Shown here piece by piece: positions 8,345 to 16,945 of a stretch of 64,000 nucleotides of DNA. A program made the translations under genes and the position numbers. This DNA comes from Chitinophagales bacterium (GTDB lineage Bacteria > Bacteroidota > Bacteroidia > Chitinophagales > JADIYW01): positions 1 to 64,000 of the forward strand of contig JAMLHJ010000001.1 in the NCBI GenBank assembly GCA_023957245.1, written 5' to 3'. The notes beneath the pieces are model-generated. The model was not told where the DNA came from. It made no database searches and saw nothing but the letters and a program-made list of their open reading frames with translations. The stretch's first letter is position 1, and each line of letters opens with the position of its first letter.

Positions 8345-11032
8345 ATGGAAGAATTGGAGGGAAACACTTCATCACAAGCGGACATCAATGAGAAAGATTC
8401 CATTACTACGATTAATGGAATGTATAAAGACTGGTTTTTGGACTATGCCTCTTATGTTATTCTCGAAAGAGCTGTACCAGCAGTTTTAGACGGGTTCAAA
8501 CCTGTACAGAGAAGAATCATGCATGCCATGAAAGAAATGGACGATGGTCGTTTCAACAAAGTGGCCAATATCATCGGAAGTACTATGCAATTTCACCCAC
8601 ATGGTGATGCTTCAATAGGTGATGCAATTGTCAATTTGGGTCAAAAAGATTTATTAATTGATTGTCAAGGAAACTGGGGAGATATCCGTACTGGTGACAG
8701 AGCAGCTGCAGGAAGATATATTGAAGCACGATTGTCAAAGTTTGCTTTGGATGTCGCTTTTAATGCGGAAATTACAGAATGGCAACTTTCCTATGATGGT
8801 AGAAAAAAAGAGCCTGTACATTTACCAGTAAAATTCCCTCTTCTATTGGCACAAGGAGCAGAAGGAATCGCAGTAGGACTATCCACAAAAATTTTACCTC
8901 ATAATTTTATTGAGCTGATAGATGCTTCCATTGCTTTTCTTAAAAATAAGCCCTTTGAATTAATGCCTGACTTTCAGACAGGAGGATTTGCAGATTGCAG
9001 GAACTATAATGATGGGAAAAGAGGAGGAAAAGTAAGAGTAAGAGCTAAAATTGAAGTCAAAGATAAAAAGAGTATCGCTATTACTGAAATTCCGTTTAGC
9101 ACCACAACATCCAGCTTGATTGATTCGATTATTAAAGCCAATGAAAAAGGTAAAATAAAAATTAAAAAAGTTATTGACAATACTGCCAAAGATGTTGAAG
9201 TATTGATTGAGCTTCACCCCAATGTCTCCACTAGTGTCACAGTAGATGCTTTGTATGCATTCACAGATTGCGAGGTATCAATTTCTCCCAATACTTGTGT
9301 GATTGTTGAAGACAAACCTTTGTTTTTAGGGGCTAGTGATGTATTGAAAATATGCACCAATAGTACAGTTGATTTATTAAAGAGAGAATTAGAAATCAAA
9401 CTTGGGCATTTGGAGGATAAATGGCATTTCTCTTCATTGGAAAAAATATTTATTGAGAATAGAATCTATCGTGACATTGAGGAATGTGAAACATGGGAAG
9501 CTGTTATTGAAGCCATTGACCTTGGATTGGAGCCTCATAAAAAATTGTTTTTCAGAGAGATTACTACAGATGACATTATCAAACTGACAGAAATAAAAAT
9601 TAAACGAATTTCTAAATTTGACGCTTTTAAAGCTGATGAATATATCCGTCAATTGGAAGCTGAAATTGAAGAAGTTAAATACCATCTTGCACATTTAATT
9701 CAATATGCTATTGATTACTACAAAAGACTGAAAGAAAAATATGGTGCTGATAAAGAAAGAAAAACTGAGTTAAGCAGTTTCGATCAAGTAGAAGTCAAAC
9801 AAGTTGCTGCTAACAATGAAAAACTATACGTCAATAGAACAGAAGGTTTCGTTGGCTATGGAAAAGACATGAAAAAAGAAGAATTTGTTGAGGACTGTTC
9901 TGATATAGATGATGTAATTATCTTCTTAAGAAATGGAATCTACAAAGTCGTTTCTATTAAAGATAAAATATTCGTTGGCAAAGATATCTTGTATGTCAAT
10001 GTCTGGCACAAAGGCGATGAGCGCAAAACTTATAATGCGATATATTTAGATGGCAAATCAGGAGTTACATTTGCTAAAAGATTTAATGTTACTGGTGTTA
10101 CAAGAGATAAAGAGTATAATATAACCAAAGAGACACCTCGCTCCAAACTATTATATTTCTCTGCCAATCCCAATGGAGAAGCAGAAATCGTATCTATTCA
10201 ATTGTCACAAGGTTGCTCTGCCAAAAAGAAAACATTTGATTTCGGATTTTCAGATATCGCTATCAAAGGCAAAAGTTCACAAGGAAATCAAGTCACTAAA
10301 TATCCTGTAAGAAAAATTGAGCAACGTTCAGTGGGAATTTCCACATTAGGAGGTTTGGACATCTATATGGATGAAGAAATTGGAAGGTTGAACAAAGATA
10401 AAAGAGGGAGATTATTAGGTACTTTCTCAGGAGATGATAAAATATTAGTCATCTTCAAAACTGGAGAATATATGCTGACTAATTTTGAATTGACCAATAG
10501 ATATGAATTGAAAGATATTTTGATTCTAGAAAAATTTCATCCGAAAAAAGTTATTTCAGCCATACACTATTATCCTTCAAAAAAATGCTATTACCTCAAA
10601 CGTTTTTTAATTGAAACAACAACATTAGACCATAAATTTATCTTCATTGACGATTCCTCAGGAGCTGAATTGACTTTTGCCACAATAGCTAAAGATCCTA
10701 TCGTAAAATACATTTTAGATTTAGGTAAAAAGCAGACAGCAGAAGAAGAAATCGCACTAGCAGAATTAATTGAAGTGAAAGGTTGGAAAGCTATGGGTAA
10801 TAAACTGGTAGCTGGGAAGATAAAAGAAGTCCAATTAATCGGTCAAAGTGAAGAACCAGATGAAGAGGATGAAAACACCAATGACAATGACCCTGATACT
10901 GATCCTGATGGAAATGATAACGGTGATAATGGCAATGGCGATAATGGTGGAGGAAACCCTCCTCACCCCAAATTTAATATTGAACTAGAAATCACCAATT
11001 ATCCTCAAGGAGAACAGGGAAGTTTGTTTTAA
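8345..11032 (+). CDS. DNA gyrase/topoisomerase IV subunit A
   Basis: 895 aa type IIA topoisomerase A subunit, which breaks and rejoins DNA. The breakage-reunion domain is intact: YASYVILERAVPAVLDGFKP (residues 34-53), GSTMQFHPHGDASIGDA (quinolone-pocket region) and catalytic Tyr125 in AAGRYIEARLS. A coiled-coil gate and a C-terminal beta-propeller region follow. The GyrA box typical of gyrase is not obvious, so this is more likely the topoisomerase IV type found in Bacteroidota. The last ~55 residues are a low-complexity acidic tail rich in D, N and G, an unusual end. The B subunit gene is not adjacent here, although parE and parC are commonly paired. Start ATG at 8345 fits the normal N-terminus. 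Confidence 0.9.
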   Translation: MEELEGNTSSQADINEKDSITTINGMYKDWFLDYASYVILERAVPAVLDGFKPVQRRIMHAMKEMDDGRFNKVANIIGSTMQFHPHGDASIGDAIVNLGQKDLLIDCQGNWGDIRTGDRAAAGRYIEARLSKFALDVAFNAEITEWQLSYDGRKKEPVHLPVKFPLLLAQGAEGIAVGLSTKILPHNFIELIDASIAFLKNKPFELMPDFQTGGFADCRNYNDGKRGGKVRVRAKIEVKDKKSIAITEIPFSTTTSSLIDSIIKANEKGKIKIKKVIDNTAKDVEVLIELHPNVSTSVTVDALYAFTDCEVSISPNTCVIVEDKPLFLGASDVLKICTNSTVDLLKRELEIKLGHLEDKWHFSSLEKIFIENRIYRDIEECETWEAVIEAIDLGLEPHKKLFFREITTDDIIKLTEIKIKRISKFDAFKADEYIRQLEAEIEEVKYHLAHLIQYAIDYYKRLKEKYGADKERKTELSSFDQVEVKQVAANNEKLYVNRTEGFVGYGKDMKKEEFVEDCSDIDDVIIFLRNGIYKVVSIKDKIFVGKDILYVNVWHKGDERKTYNAIYLDGKSGVTFAKRFNVTGVTRDKEYNITKETPRSKLLYFSANPNGEAEIVSIQLSQGCSAKKKTFDFGFSDIAIKGKSSQGNQVTKYPVRKIEQRSVGISTLGGLDIYMDEEIGRLNKDKRGRLLGTFSGDDKILVIFKTGEYMLTNFELTNRYELKDILILEKFHPKKVISAIHYYPSKKCYYLKRFLIETTTLDHKFIFIDDSSGAELTFATIAKDPIVKYILDLGKKQTAEEEIALAELIEVKGWKAMGNKLVAGKIKEVQLIGQSEEPDEEDENTNDNDPDTDPDGNDNGDNGNGDNGGGNPPHPKFNIELEITNYPQGEQGSLF

Positions 11033-11330
11033 TACTTTCATTCCAATATTAGCACTCACCCTAAAAGACCGACACGACCGACAATAAACGAACGGAAACG
11101 AAAGACAAAAATGCAAATGTTTCGCAAACCTAAAAGAGGTTCACCAAAGCACTTGCCGACAAAAAACATCATATTGTCTTCCAACCGAACAAATCCAACG
11201 CTAAAAACCAAAAGAGCTTGAATTTTCCATACACTCCAATATAAAGGTAACAATTCCCACCTTTATAAAAACTACTTGAGAAGCAAAATTGTATTTTTAC
11301 AAAGATTATAATACTTTGATTTCAATTAAA
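11033..11330. other. Gap upstream of the restriction endonuclease gene
   Basis: 298 nt. It contains a CCGACACGACCGACA-type direct repeat near 11070 but no convincing gene. The minus-strand open frame in it has no recognisable protein features. It probably marks the left flank of the acquired restriction-modification module. Confidence 0.4.
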
Positions 11331-12275
11331 ATGTACAATAATATCCCTGAATTACTTAGAAAAGAAGCTGTTCAAAACTTATTTTCCACCAATACGTTTA
11401 ACAATAGTTGGACTGTTTGGAAACCTGAAATTCAAAGAATACTAGGAGCGAATTTTGACGAAAACACAATATTAAGTTTAGGAGATTATCTAACTCAAAT
11501 TTTTAGGACAACTGGAACAGCTGGACGAGGGCAAGGAGAACTTTCTGGAGGTGGAGCTGCTTGGGAATCATTAATTTGCTGGTATATAAATCTTTGTACA
11601 GTTGGCTCTCGCATTGTAGCAGTTAAAAAAATGAGCTTAGTACCTGAACCTATTCGTGATGCAATCACCGTAAATTATGGAAATTTTGGCTGTAACACAG
11701 AGTCCGATATTACAATTATAATTTTCCCAAATCTTCCTGAATATACGCAAGAGATTAACTCGCTACATATTCAAAACAATCAAAACCAAGATAATCCCAT
11801 ATTAAACAGAAATGGAAAGATTAATTTAAATACTTTAAATTTCTTAGCATCAAGAGATTTCCAACAATATGAAATAGGAATCATTCAATGTAAAACTAAT
11901 TGGAATGATAATGCGCAAATCCCAATGCTTTGGGATATGATATATTCTGCGGGTGGTTTCCGTGGTAGAAATATCACAATCGGCAAAAATGGCTATAGCA
12001 TTCAAAACATTCATCAATTTACCTATTCATTTGTAACAGTACCTTCTAATCAAAACCAAACCTATTCTTCAAATCAAGTTGCTGTTAAACGTGTAACAAA
12101 CCTTTCCGGTGGAAATTATTGGGGGCAACCAACAGAACAACACGTTGCCAAATCAATTAAAGAAATATTTACAAACAACTTTAATAACGGAACAAACGGT
12201 ATAAGAAACGGCATAAGAAATGCTATTCCTATGTTTAATACCAATCAAGCGCTTTCATACTTCAATTTTATTTGA
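11331..12275 (+). CDS. Predicted type II restriction endonuclease
   Basis: 314 aa from the ATG at 11331 (MYNNIPELLRKEA); an upstream ATG at 11289 would add 14 residues of doubtful value. A PD-(D/E)XK-type core is likely: an acidic residue in CNTESDITIIIFP (about residue 130) followed by IGIIQCKTNWNDNAQIPMLWDMIY (about 195-218), where the Gln-Cys-Lys would be the catalytic (D/E)xK variant. The main support is context: it is convergent with, and overlaps by 8 nt, a DNA cytosine-5 methyltransferase, the normal layout of a type II system. The target sequence cannot be read from the protein. I do not recognise the exact family. Confidence 0.7.
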   Translation: MYNNIPELLRKEAVQNLFSTNTFNNSWTVWKPEIQRILGANFDENTILSLGDYLTQIFRTTGTAGRGQGELSGGGAAWESLICWYINLCTVGSRIVAVKKMSLVPEPIRDAITVNYGNFGCNTESDITIIIFPNLPEYTQEINSLHIQNNQNQDNPILNRNGKINLNTLNFLASRDFQQYEIGIIQCKTNWNDNAQIPMLWDMIYSAGGFRGRNITIGKNGYSIQNIHQFTYSFVTVPSNQNQTYSSNQVAVKRVTNLSGGNYWGQPTEQHVAKSIKEIFTNNFNNGTNGIRNGIRNAIPMFNTNQALSYFNFI

Positions 12276-14493
12276 TGTTTTTTAATATTTCCAATGCAAC
12301 GGCTCTTGCCATCAATGGTGGAACAGCATTACCAACCAACGTAAATTGAGGCACTTCAAATTTTCGTTTATTTCCACCAGTAGAACGTTTACCTTGAAAA
12401 ACAAAACTATCATCAAACGACTGTAAACGAGCCATTTCACGAACGGTCAAAGCTCTCGGACTTGCATAATGAATATAATCATCGGCAATCGTCATAATCG
12501 TAGAACTCTGACCTTCAGCTTTCAGAACATTGTAATTTCTTTTTTCAGAACTCAATCCAATTTTTTTCAATTTTTCTTTGGCTTCATCATAGTTTCCTGT
12601 ATCTAAAATCACGGACAAACGCTTAACAACATCATCACTTTGATTACTGGTTTTATGATTTTGCAACGGAGCAACAAGATGTGATAAACCATTTTCCAAC
12701 TCTTCAAAATTCCGCACATAAAATGGATTTTTAGCATTTGTAAATCTACCATTCAATCTTCCTTTTTTTGACCATTCTGCATACGTCAAACCTTTTTTGG
12801 TGTCAGGTTTTCCATCAATAGAACGCTTTTTTAACAAATCCTTCATTTGCTCTGTTCTTCCATTGAATTTTACTTTAAAATCAATGGTTTCATAATTGTA
12901 TTTTTCATCATCATTTCCCACAAAATCCAAGTCATACAAAGCTTCAAAAACCGTAACTTTCTCACTGGGAGCGACAGTTGCAGGAACTGTTTTTATCGAC
13001 TTTTGGTCTTTACGACAACCAATAAACAAAACTCTTTCTCGATTTTGCGGAACACCATAATCAGAAGCCAAAGCCACAAAAGGTTGGTCAATATTATACA
13101 ATCGAATATGAACCAATATTTCGTTCAACTCATTTTCAATATTCTGTTTTTTAGCAATTTCAGCCAATCCTTGTACACATTCATCAAACGAATAATTGTA
13201 GATTTCCAAAGCTAAAATAATATCAGCTATTTCGCTTTTAAAAACGGTTGACGGATTTAATTTTTGAAAAGCATTATGAACTTCTTCGATGATATTATTT
13301 AGCTCAATAGACATCAAAAATTCATCAAATTTTGGAGCAAAAAAATCATTATCTAAATCACTGTGATTTTTCTCTTGAATAACCTTTTTACGAATATATG
13401 CCAATTCTTTCGCTCGCTTTAATAAATTAAAACCGTGGCGAATAGTCGCGAAATTCATATCCGTTTTGCTCGTTTTGTAATCTGCAATTTTAGGAGCAAG
13501 CCCTCTAAACTTATTTTCGATGCCCTGAATGTAACTTTCTCTAATCGTATCTAATTCCTTATCAATTGCCTTTTCAAAATTTAAACGTTGCAAATAACAA
13601 TCAAGTATAAATTGATTCTCTGAACTTGATTTTTTAAGATTGGCAACAAAATAAATCAACTGATGAAACTCTTTTAAATCAATAATTGAGCGGATTTCTT
13701 GCAAAATCATTTCTTTAACTTTTCCACCTTCTTTCGTCAAAATGCCTTTCACATTTTCCATCACAAAATACTTTGGACGGAGCATTTTTATCACATTCAA
13801 ATAATGAGCAAATAAATCGTCTTTCTTGTCAAACTTTTTTCGCTTCCCTGCCAAACTAAAACTTTGACAAGGTGGTCCGCCACAAACAACATCTATAGTC
13901 TGACCTTTTATTTTTTTCAAAAGATTATCAATAAAATCAGGCTCTGTTATGTCTTGACGAAGAAATTCAGCATCCATCCCTAATTGATGATTATAACGAG
14001 CTAAATGTGTTAATTCACAATTCTCATTAATATCACTCGCTAAACGAAAATCATAAAATTTATTACCGTACTCTGCTTGTAAGAAACCCTCGCTAAAACC
14101 ACCTGCACCAGCAAATAAATCTAAAAATGTTATTTTTTGCATTGTTTCATACTCAGAAGCATCTTCACAAACCATTGATATATCAGTATTTTGCTTGCGA
14201 CTATTTACTAATGATAAAATCATTTCTTTAATCTTCTTGTCAGTAAACTGACTATGTGGCGCAGTTTCAAAATATTTCTCAACTTCTTGCTTTAGAAACA
14301 ATAAGAATTTATTGATTGATTTGTACGTGCATTCGGTTTCTTTGACCAATTGACTTTTTGCATCCCAATCTTTTTTCAAAACCTTTTCGCCAGTCGCAAC
14401 CTTGACCTGAACATCTTTTTGTCTTAAAACCAAATGAATTGGAAAGTGCTTTGACTTATCAGCCTTATCTAAATAAAATTTAACATTTACCAT
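12268..14493 (-). CDS. DNA (cytosine-5)-methyltransferase with N-terminal integrase-type Arm domain
   Basis: 741 aa. From residue 121 it is a classical C5 methyltransferase: motif I LDLFAGAGGFSEG, motif IV GGPPCQSFS with catalytic Cys209, motif VI ENVKG (247-251), motif VIII QNRERVLFIG (~484-493), motif IX VREMARLQSF and motif X TLVGNAVPP. It would methylate and protect the sites of the convergent endonuclease. Two oddities: about 210 residues of helical insertion lie between motifs VI and VIII, and the first ~95 residues (VKFYLDKADKSKHFPIHLVL, GEKVLKKDWDAKSQLV) resemble the Arm DNA-binding domain at the N-terminus of Bacteroidota tyrosine recombinases. A normal-length enzyme could start at the internal Met118. 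The frame is open throughout. Confidence 0.92.
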   Translation of the reverse strand: MVNVKFYLDKADKSKHFPIHLVLRQKDVQVKVATGEKVLKKDWDAKSQLVKETECTYKSINKFLLFLKQEVEKYFETAPHSQFTDKKIKEMILSLVNSRKQNTDISMVCEDASEYETMQKITFLDLFAGAGGFSEGFLQAEYGNKFYDFRLASDINENCELTHLARYNHQLGMDAEFLRQDITEPDFIDNLLKKIKGQTIDVVCGGPPCQSFSLAGKRKKFDKKDDLFAHYLNVIKMLRPKYFVMENVKGILTKEGGKVKEMILQEIRSIIDLKEFHQLIYFVANLKKSSSENQFILDCYLQRLNFEKAIDKELDTIRESYIQGIENKFRGLAPKIADYKTSKTDMNFATIRHGFNLLKRAKELAYIRKKVIQEKNHSDLDNDFFAPKFDEFLMSIELNNIIEEVHNAFQKLNPSTVFKSEIADIILALEIYNYSFDECVQGLAEIAKKQNIENELNEILVHIRLYNIDQPFVALASDYGVPQNRERVLFIGCRKDQKSIKTVPATVAPSEKVTVFEALYDLDFVGNDDEKYNYETIDFKVKFNGRTEQMKDLLKKRSIDGKPDTKKGLTYAEWSKKGRLNGRFTNAKNPFYVRNFEELENGLSHLVAPLQNHKTSNQSDDVVKRLSVILDTGNYDEAKEKLKKIGLSSEKRNYNVLKAEGQSSTIMTIADDYIHYASPRALTVREMARLQSFDDSFVFQGKRSTGGNKRKFEVPQFTLVGNAVPPLMARAVALEILKNIK

Positions 14494-14508
14494 ATTGCGG
14501 ATATTTTT

Positions 14509-14533
14509 ACGGACACGGACAAATTTACGGACA
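14509..14533. repeat. Three ACGGACA repeats just upstream of the methyltransferase gene
   Basis: ACGGACA occurs at 14509-14515, 14515-14521 and 14527-14533, 16-40 nt before the methyltransferase start codon (TGTCCGT on the coding strand). Iterated sites at this position could be an operator for autoregulation by the Arm domain. This is inference only. Confidence 0.4.
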
Positions 14534-14624
14534 ATTTTTAAATAAGCAAGAAAAATATCCTATTTTATACCGTCTGTTGTCGGTTTAGTGTTCCGAAATC
14601 CACTTATTCGCAATGCTGAAAAAC

Positions 14625-14673
14625 GAAAAAAAGCTATTGAGTTATCTATTTTTCAATAGAACTGAATAGCTCT
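14625..14673 (-). terminator. Terminator after the 14676-15353 lipoprotein gene
   Basis: On the minus strand AGCTATT (14665-14671) pairs with AATAGCT (14632-14638), with further pairing inside (AGTT-CTATT with AATAG-ATAACT), followed by seven T. It begins immediately after the stop codon. Confidence 0.8.
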
Positions 14674-14675
14674 TT

Positions 14676-15353
14676 TTAATCCATAAATTCCCAATTAAAT
14701 ACAACTCCAGAAGGTTTACTGCTCGTAAATTTATCTGTATAGATTTCACGATCTCCTACACTATCATATTCATATAAATAGCTTTCATAGATAACGTTCC
14801 AGCCTTTTTTCAAAGCCAAATCGTATTCTTCAATATCTTTTTCAAATGAATCATCTGTAGTCACTACCTTTCCTTTAATAGTCACATCACTTTCCACATA
14901 AATCCAAGAAGTATAATAATCATTGTCTTCGAAATATTTATACAAATAAAACTCTCCTATTTCTTTGTCTTTACTATCAAAAGCTTCTACATCTTCAATA
15001 TATAATGCTAGTACATCTTTATTACTAATTGAAACACTACCTTCTACTATATCATCGTAATCACCAAAAAAATCAATAATTTCATCTAAATATTTGTTAT
15101 CAACCGTAGCAGGAAGTTCAATAGTAAATCCATTATTTGAATAAGGAGCTTGGGCAATAACTCCATCTAAAAAGTCTCCATTCAAATAATACTCTGCTAT
15201 TACTTTAGCTGTAATAATTGTTGAACTAGAATTACTTACATCTTTAGCAATGATTCTAAAAGGCGTATTAATATCCTTGTCTTTATCTTTATTACAAGCA
15301 ACTGTAATTAATAAAGAAAATAATAAAGCGAATTTTAATATTGGCATTTTCAT
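14676..15353 (-). CDS. Predicted lipoprotein of unknown function
   Basis: 225 aa. The signal peptide ends in the lipobox TVAC-NKDKDKD (Cys about residue 20), indicating lipid anchoring; the charged linker after the Cys is typical of Bacteroidota surface lipoproteins. The rest is acidic and beta-rich, with many D, Y and S residues, and shows no family I can name. It is followed directly by its own terminator. Confidence 0.7.
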   Translation of the reverse strand: MKMPILKFALLFSLLITVACNKDKDKDINTPFRIIAKDVSNSSSTIITAKVIAEYYLNGDFLDGVIAQAPYSNNGFTIELPATVDNKYLDEIIDFFGDYDDIVEGSVSISNKDVLALYIEDVEAFDSKDKEIGEFYLYKYFEDNDYYTSWIYVESDVTIKGKVVTTDDSFEKDIEEYDLALKKGWNVIYESYLYEYDSVGDREIYTDKFTSSKPSGVVFNWEFMD

Positions 15354-15465
15354 ATTGGAAATATTTATTGTGAATATGCAATCTAATATACATATTTCAA
15401 TAAGTCAACTATCCAACATGAATTTTATTGCAAGTCAGCCAACAAAAGAAAAACAACAATTTCGA

Positions 15466-16866
15466 TTATTGCTCTCTGAAATAGCCTAAGATTTTCAACA
15501 TACTTTCAGCAGATTGCTCTTCATTAAAAACATAATGAGACAATTTACCTTTATCATCTTTTTCAATTACAATATGCTTAGGTCCAGGTATCAGACAATG
15601 CTTAATACCACCATATCCACTGATTGAATCCTGATAAGCTCCAGTGTGAAAAAATCCAATATATAATTTCTGATCACCCATAATTTTGGGCATATACACC
15701 TGATTGATATGTACTTCTGAGTTATAATAATCGGACACATCACAACTCAATCCTCCAATAATCGTCCTTTGATAGACTTGATTCCAACTATTAATAGGCA
15801 ATAAAATAAATCGTTGATTTAAACCCCATGCATCTGGAATAGTCGTCATCAATGAACCATTAATCATATACCAAAGCTCAGAATCATTTTGTTTTTTCTG
15901 ACCTATCACTTCAAAAATGGTAGCACCAGATTCACCTACAGTGAAATTTCCAAACTCAGTATAAATATTAGGATGGTCTATCTCCGCTTCATCACAGAAA
16001 GTTTTGATTTTATTGACTATTTCCTCGATAATATATCCATGATCAAATTTTGAACCCAAAGAATAACGGATAGGCATACCTCCACCAATATTCAAGCTAT
16101 TCAATTCAGGACAGACTTTTTTCAACTCCACATACATGCTCAAGCATTTATTCAACTCACTCCAATAGTATGCACTATCTTTTATTCCAGAGTCAATAAA
16201 AAAATGCAACATTTTGAGATGTAATTTGGGATTTGGTTTGATTTTCTCCAAATAGAATGGAATCATATCTCTCTGACGAATACCTAACCTTGAAGTATAA
16301 AACTGATAATTAGGTTCTTCTTCAGCAGCCATTCTCAAACCGATATTCAAATCTTTCTCAACAGTCTGGTAGGCTTCCAATTCGTCCATATTGTCCAAAA
16401 TCGGAACGATATTATTAAATCCATCAGCAAAAAGGTCTAAAATACTCTTGGTATATTCCTCTGTTTTAAAACCATTGCAAATAATACGGATAGCTTTATC
16501 AATCTTTTTCTTTTCGTACAAAGCTCTTATTAGAAAGATATCATAATTGCTAGAAGTTTCTAATTGAGCATTACTCGCCAATACTTCATCTAGCACAAAA
16601 GCAAAATGTGAACTTTTTGTACAATAACAATAGTAATAATGCCCATTGTAACCCAGACTTTCAAATGCTTCATGAAACCATCTTCTTGCCCTATTGATAT
16701 TTTCTTCAATCTTTGGCAAATAGCTAATCTTCAAAGGAGTACCGTATTTCTCTATCAGTTCCTTTAAATCTACCTTGTTAAAACGGAGCCAATCTCCATC
16801 CAAATCAAATCCCTCTTGAGGAAAATAATAGGTCTGTTCAATCAGGTCAATATATCTATCTCTCAT
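15466..16866 (-). CDS. Biosynthetic arginine decarboxylase, Bacteroidota type (fold III PLP enzyme)
   Basis: 466 aa. It belongs to the alanine-racemase-fold PLP decarboxylases and most resembles the short Bacteroidota proteins annotated as arginine decarboxylase: TYYFPQEGFDLDGDWLRFNKVDL at the N-terminus, YYYCYCTKSSHF (about residues 77-88) holding the PLP Lys, LNIGGGMPIRYS (phosphate-binding glycine loop), and a C-terminal GLSCDVSDYY motif with the second-subunit Cys. The product would be agmatine for putrescine and spermidine. It is shorter than E. coli SpeA (about 630-660 aa). It is divergent from argS. The substrate is inferred from the family, and diaminopimelate or ornithine decarboxylases share the fold. 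Confidence 0.82.
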   Translation of the reverse strand: MRDRYIDLIEQTYYFPQEGFDLDGDWLRFNKVDLKELIEKYGTPLKISYLPKIEENINRARRWFHEAFESLGYNGHYYYCYCTKSSHFAFVLDEVLASNAQLETSSNYDIFLIRALYEKKKIDKAIRIICNGFKTEEYTKSILDLFADGFNNIVPILDNMDELEAYQTVEKDLNIGLRMAAEEEPNYQFYTSRLGIRQRDMIPFYLEKIKPNPKLHLKMLHFFIDSGIKDSAYYWSELNKCLSMYVELKKVCPELNSLNIGGGMPIRYSLGSKFDHGYIIEEIVNKIKTFCDEAEIDHPNIYTEFGNFTVGESGATIFEVIGQKKQNDSELWYMINGSLMTTIPDAWGLNQRFILLPINSWNQVYQRTIIGGLSCDVSDYYNSEVHINQVYMPKIMGDQKLYIGFFHTGAYQDSISGYGGIKHCLIPGPKHIVIEKDDKGKLSHYVFNEEQSAESMLKILGYFREQ

Positions 16867-16906
16867 TTTTAATTTAATACACTATCTTTCAAGCCATCAA
16901 AAGTAA

Positions 16907-16914
16907 TAACTTTG
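16907..16914 (+). promoter_or_regulatory. -7 promoter box of argS
   Basis: TAACTTTG matches TAnnTTTG. Transcription would begin about 16920, giving a leader of about 26 nt before the TTG start at 16946. No clear TTTG is present at -33. Confidence 0.55.
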
Positions 16915-16945
16915 CAGATTGATTATCATTTTAAATTAGAATAAA

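Noticed and set aside
11056..11253. Minus-strand ORF before the restriction gene, possibly a C-protein
   Set aside because: No helix-turn-helix pattern and odd composition; likely non-coding.
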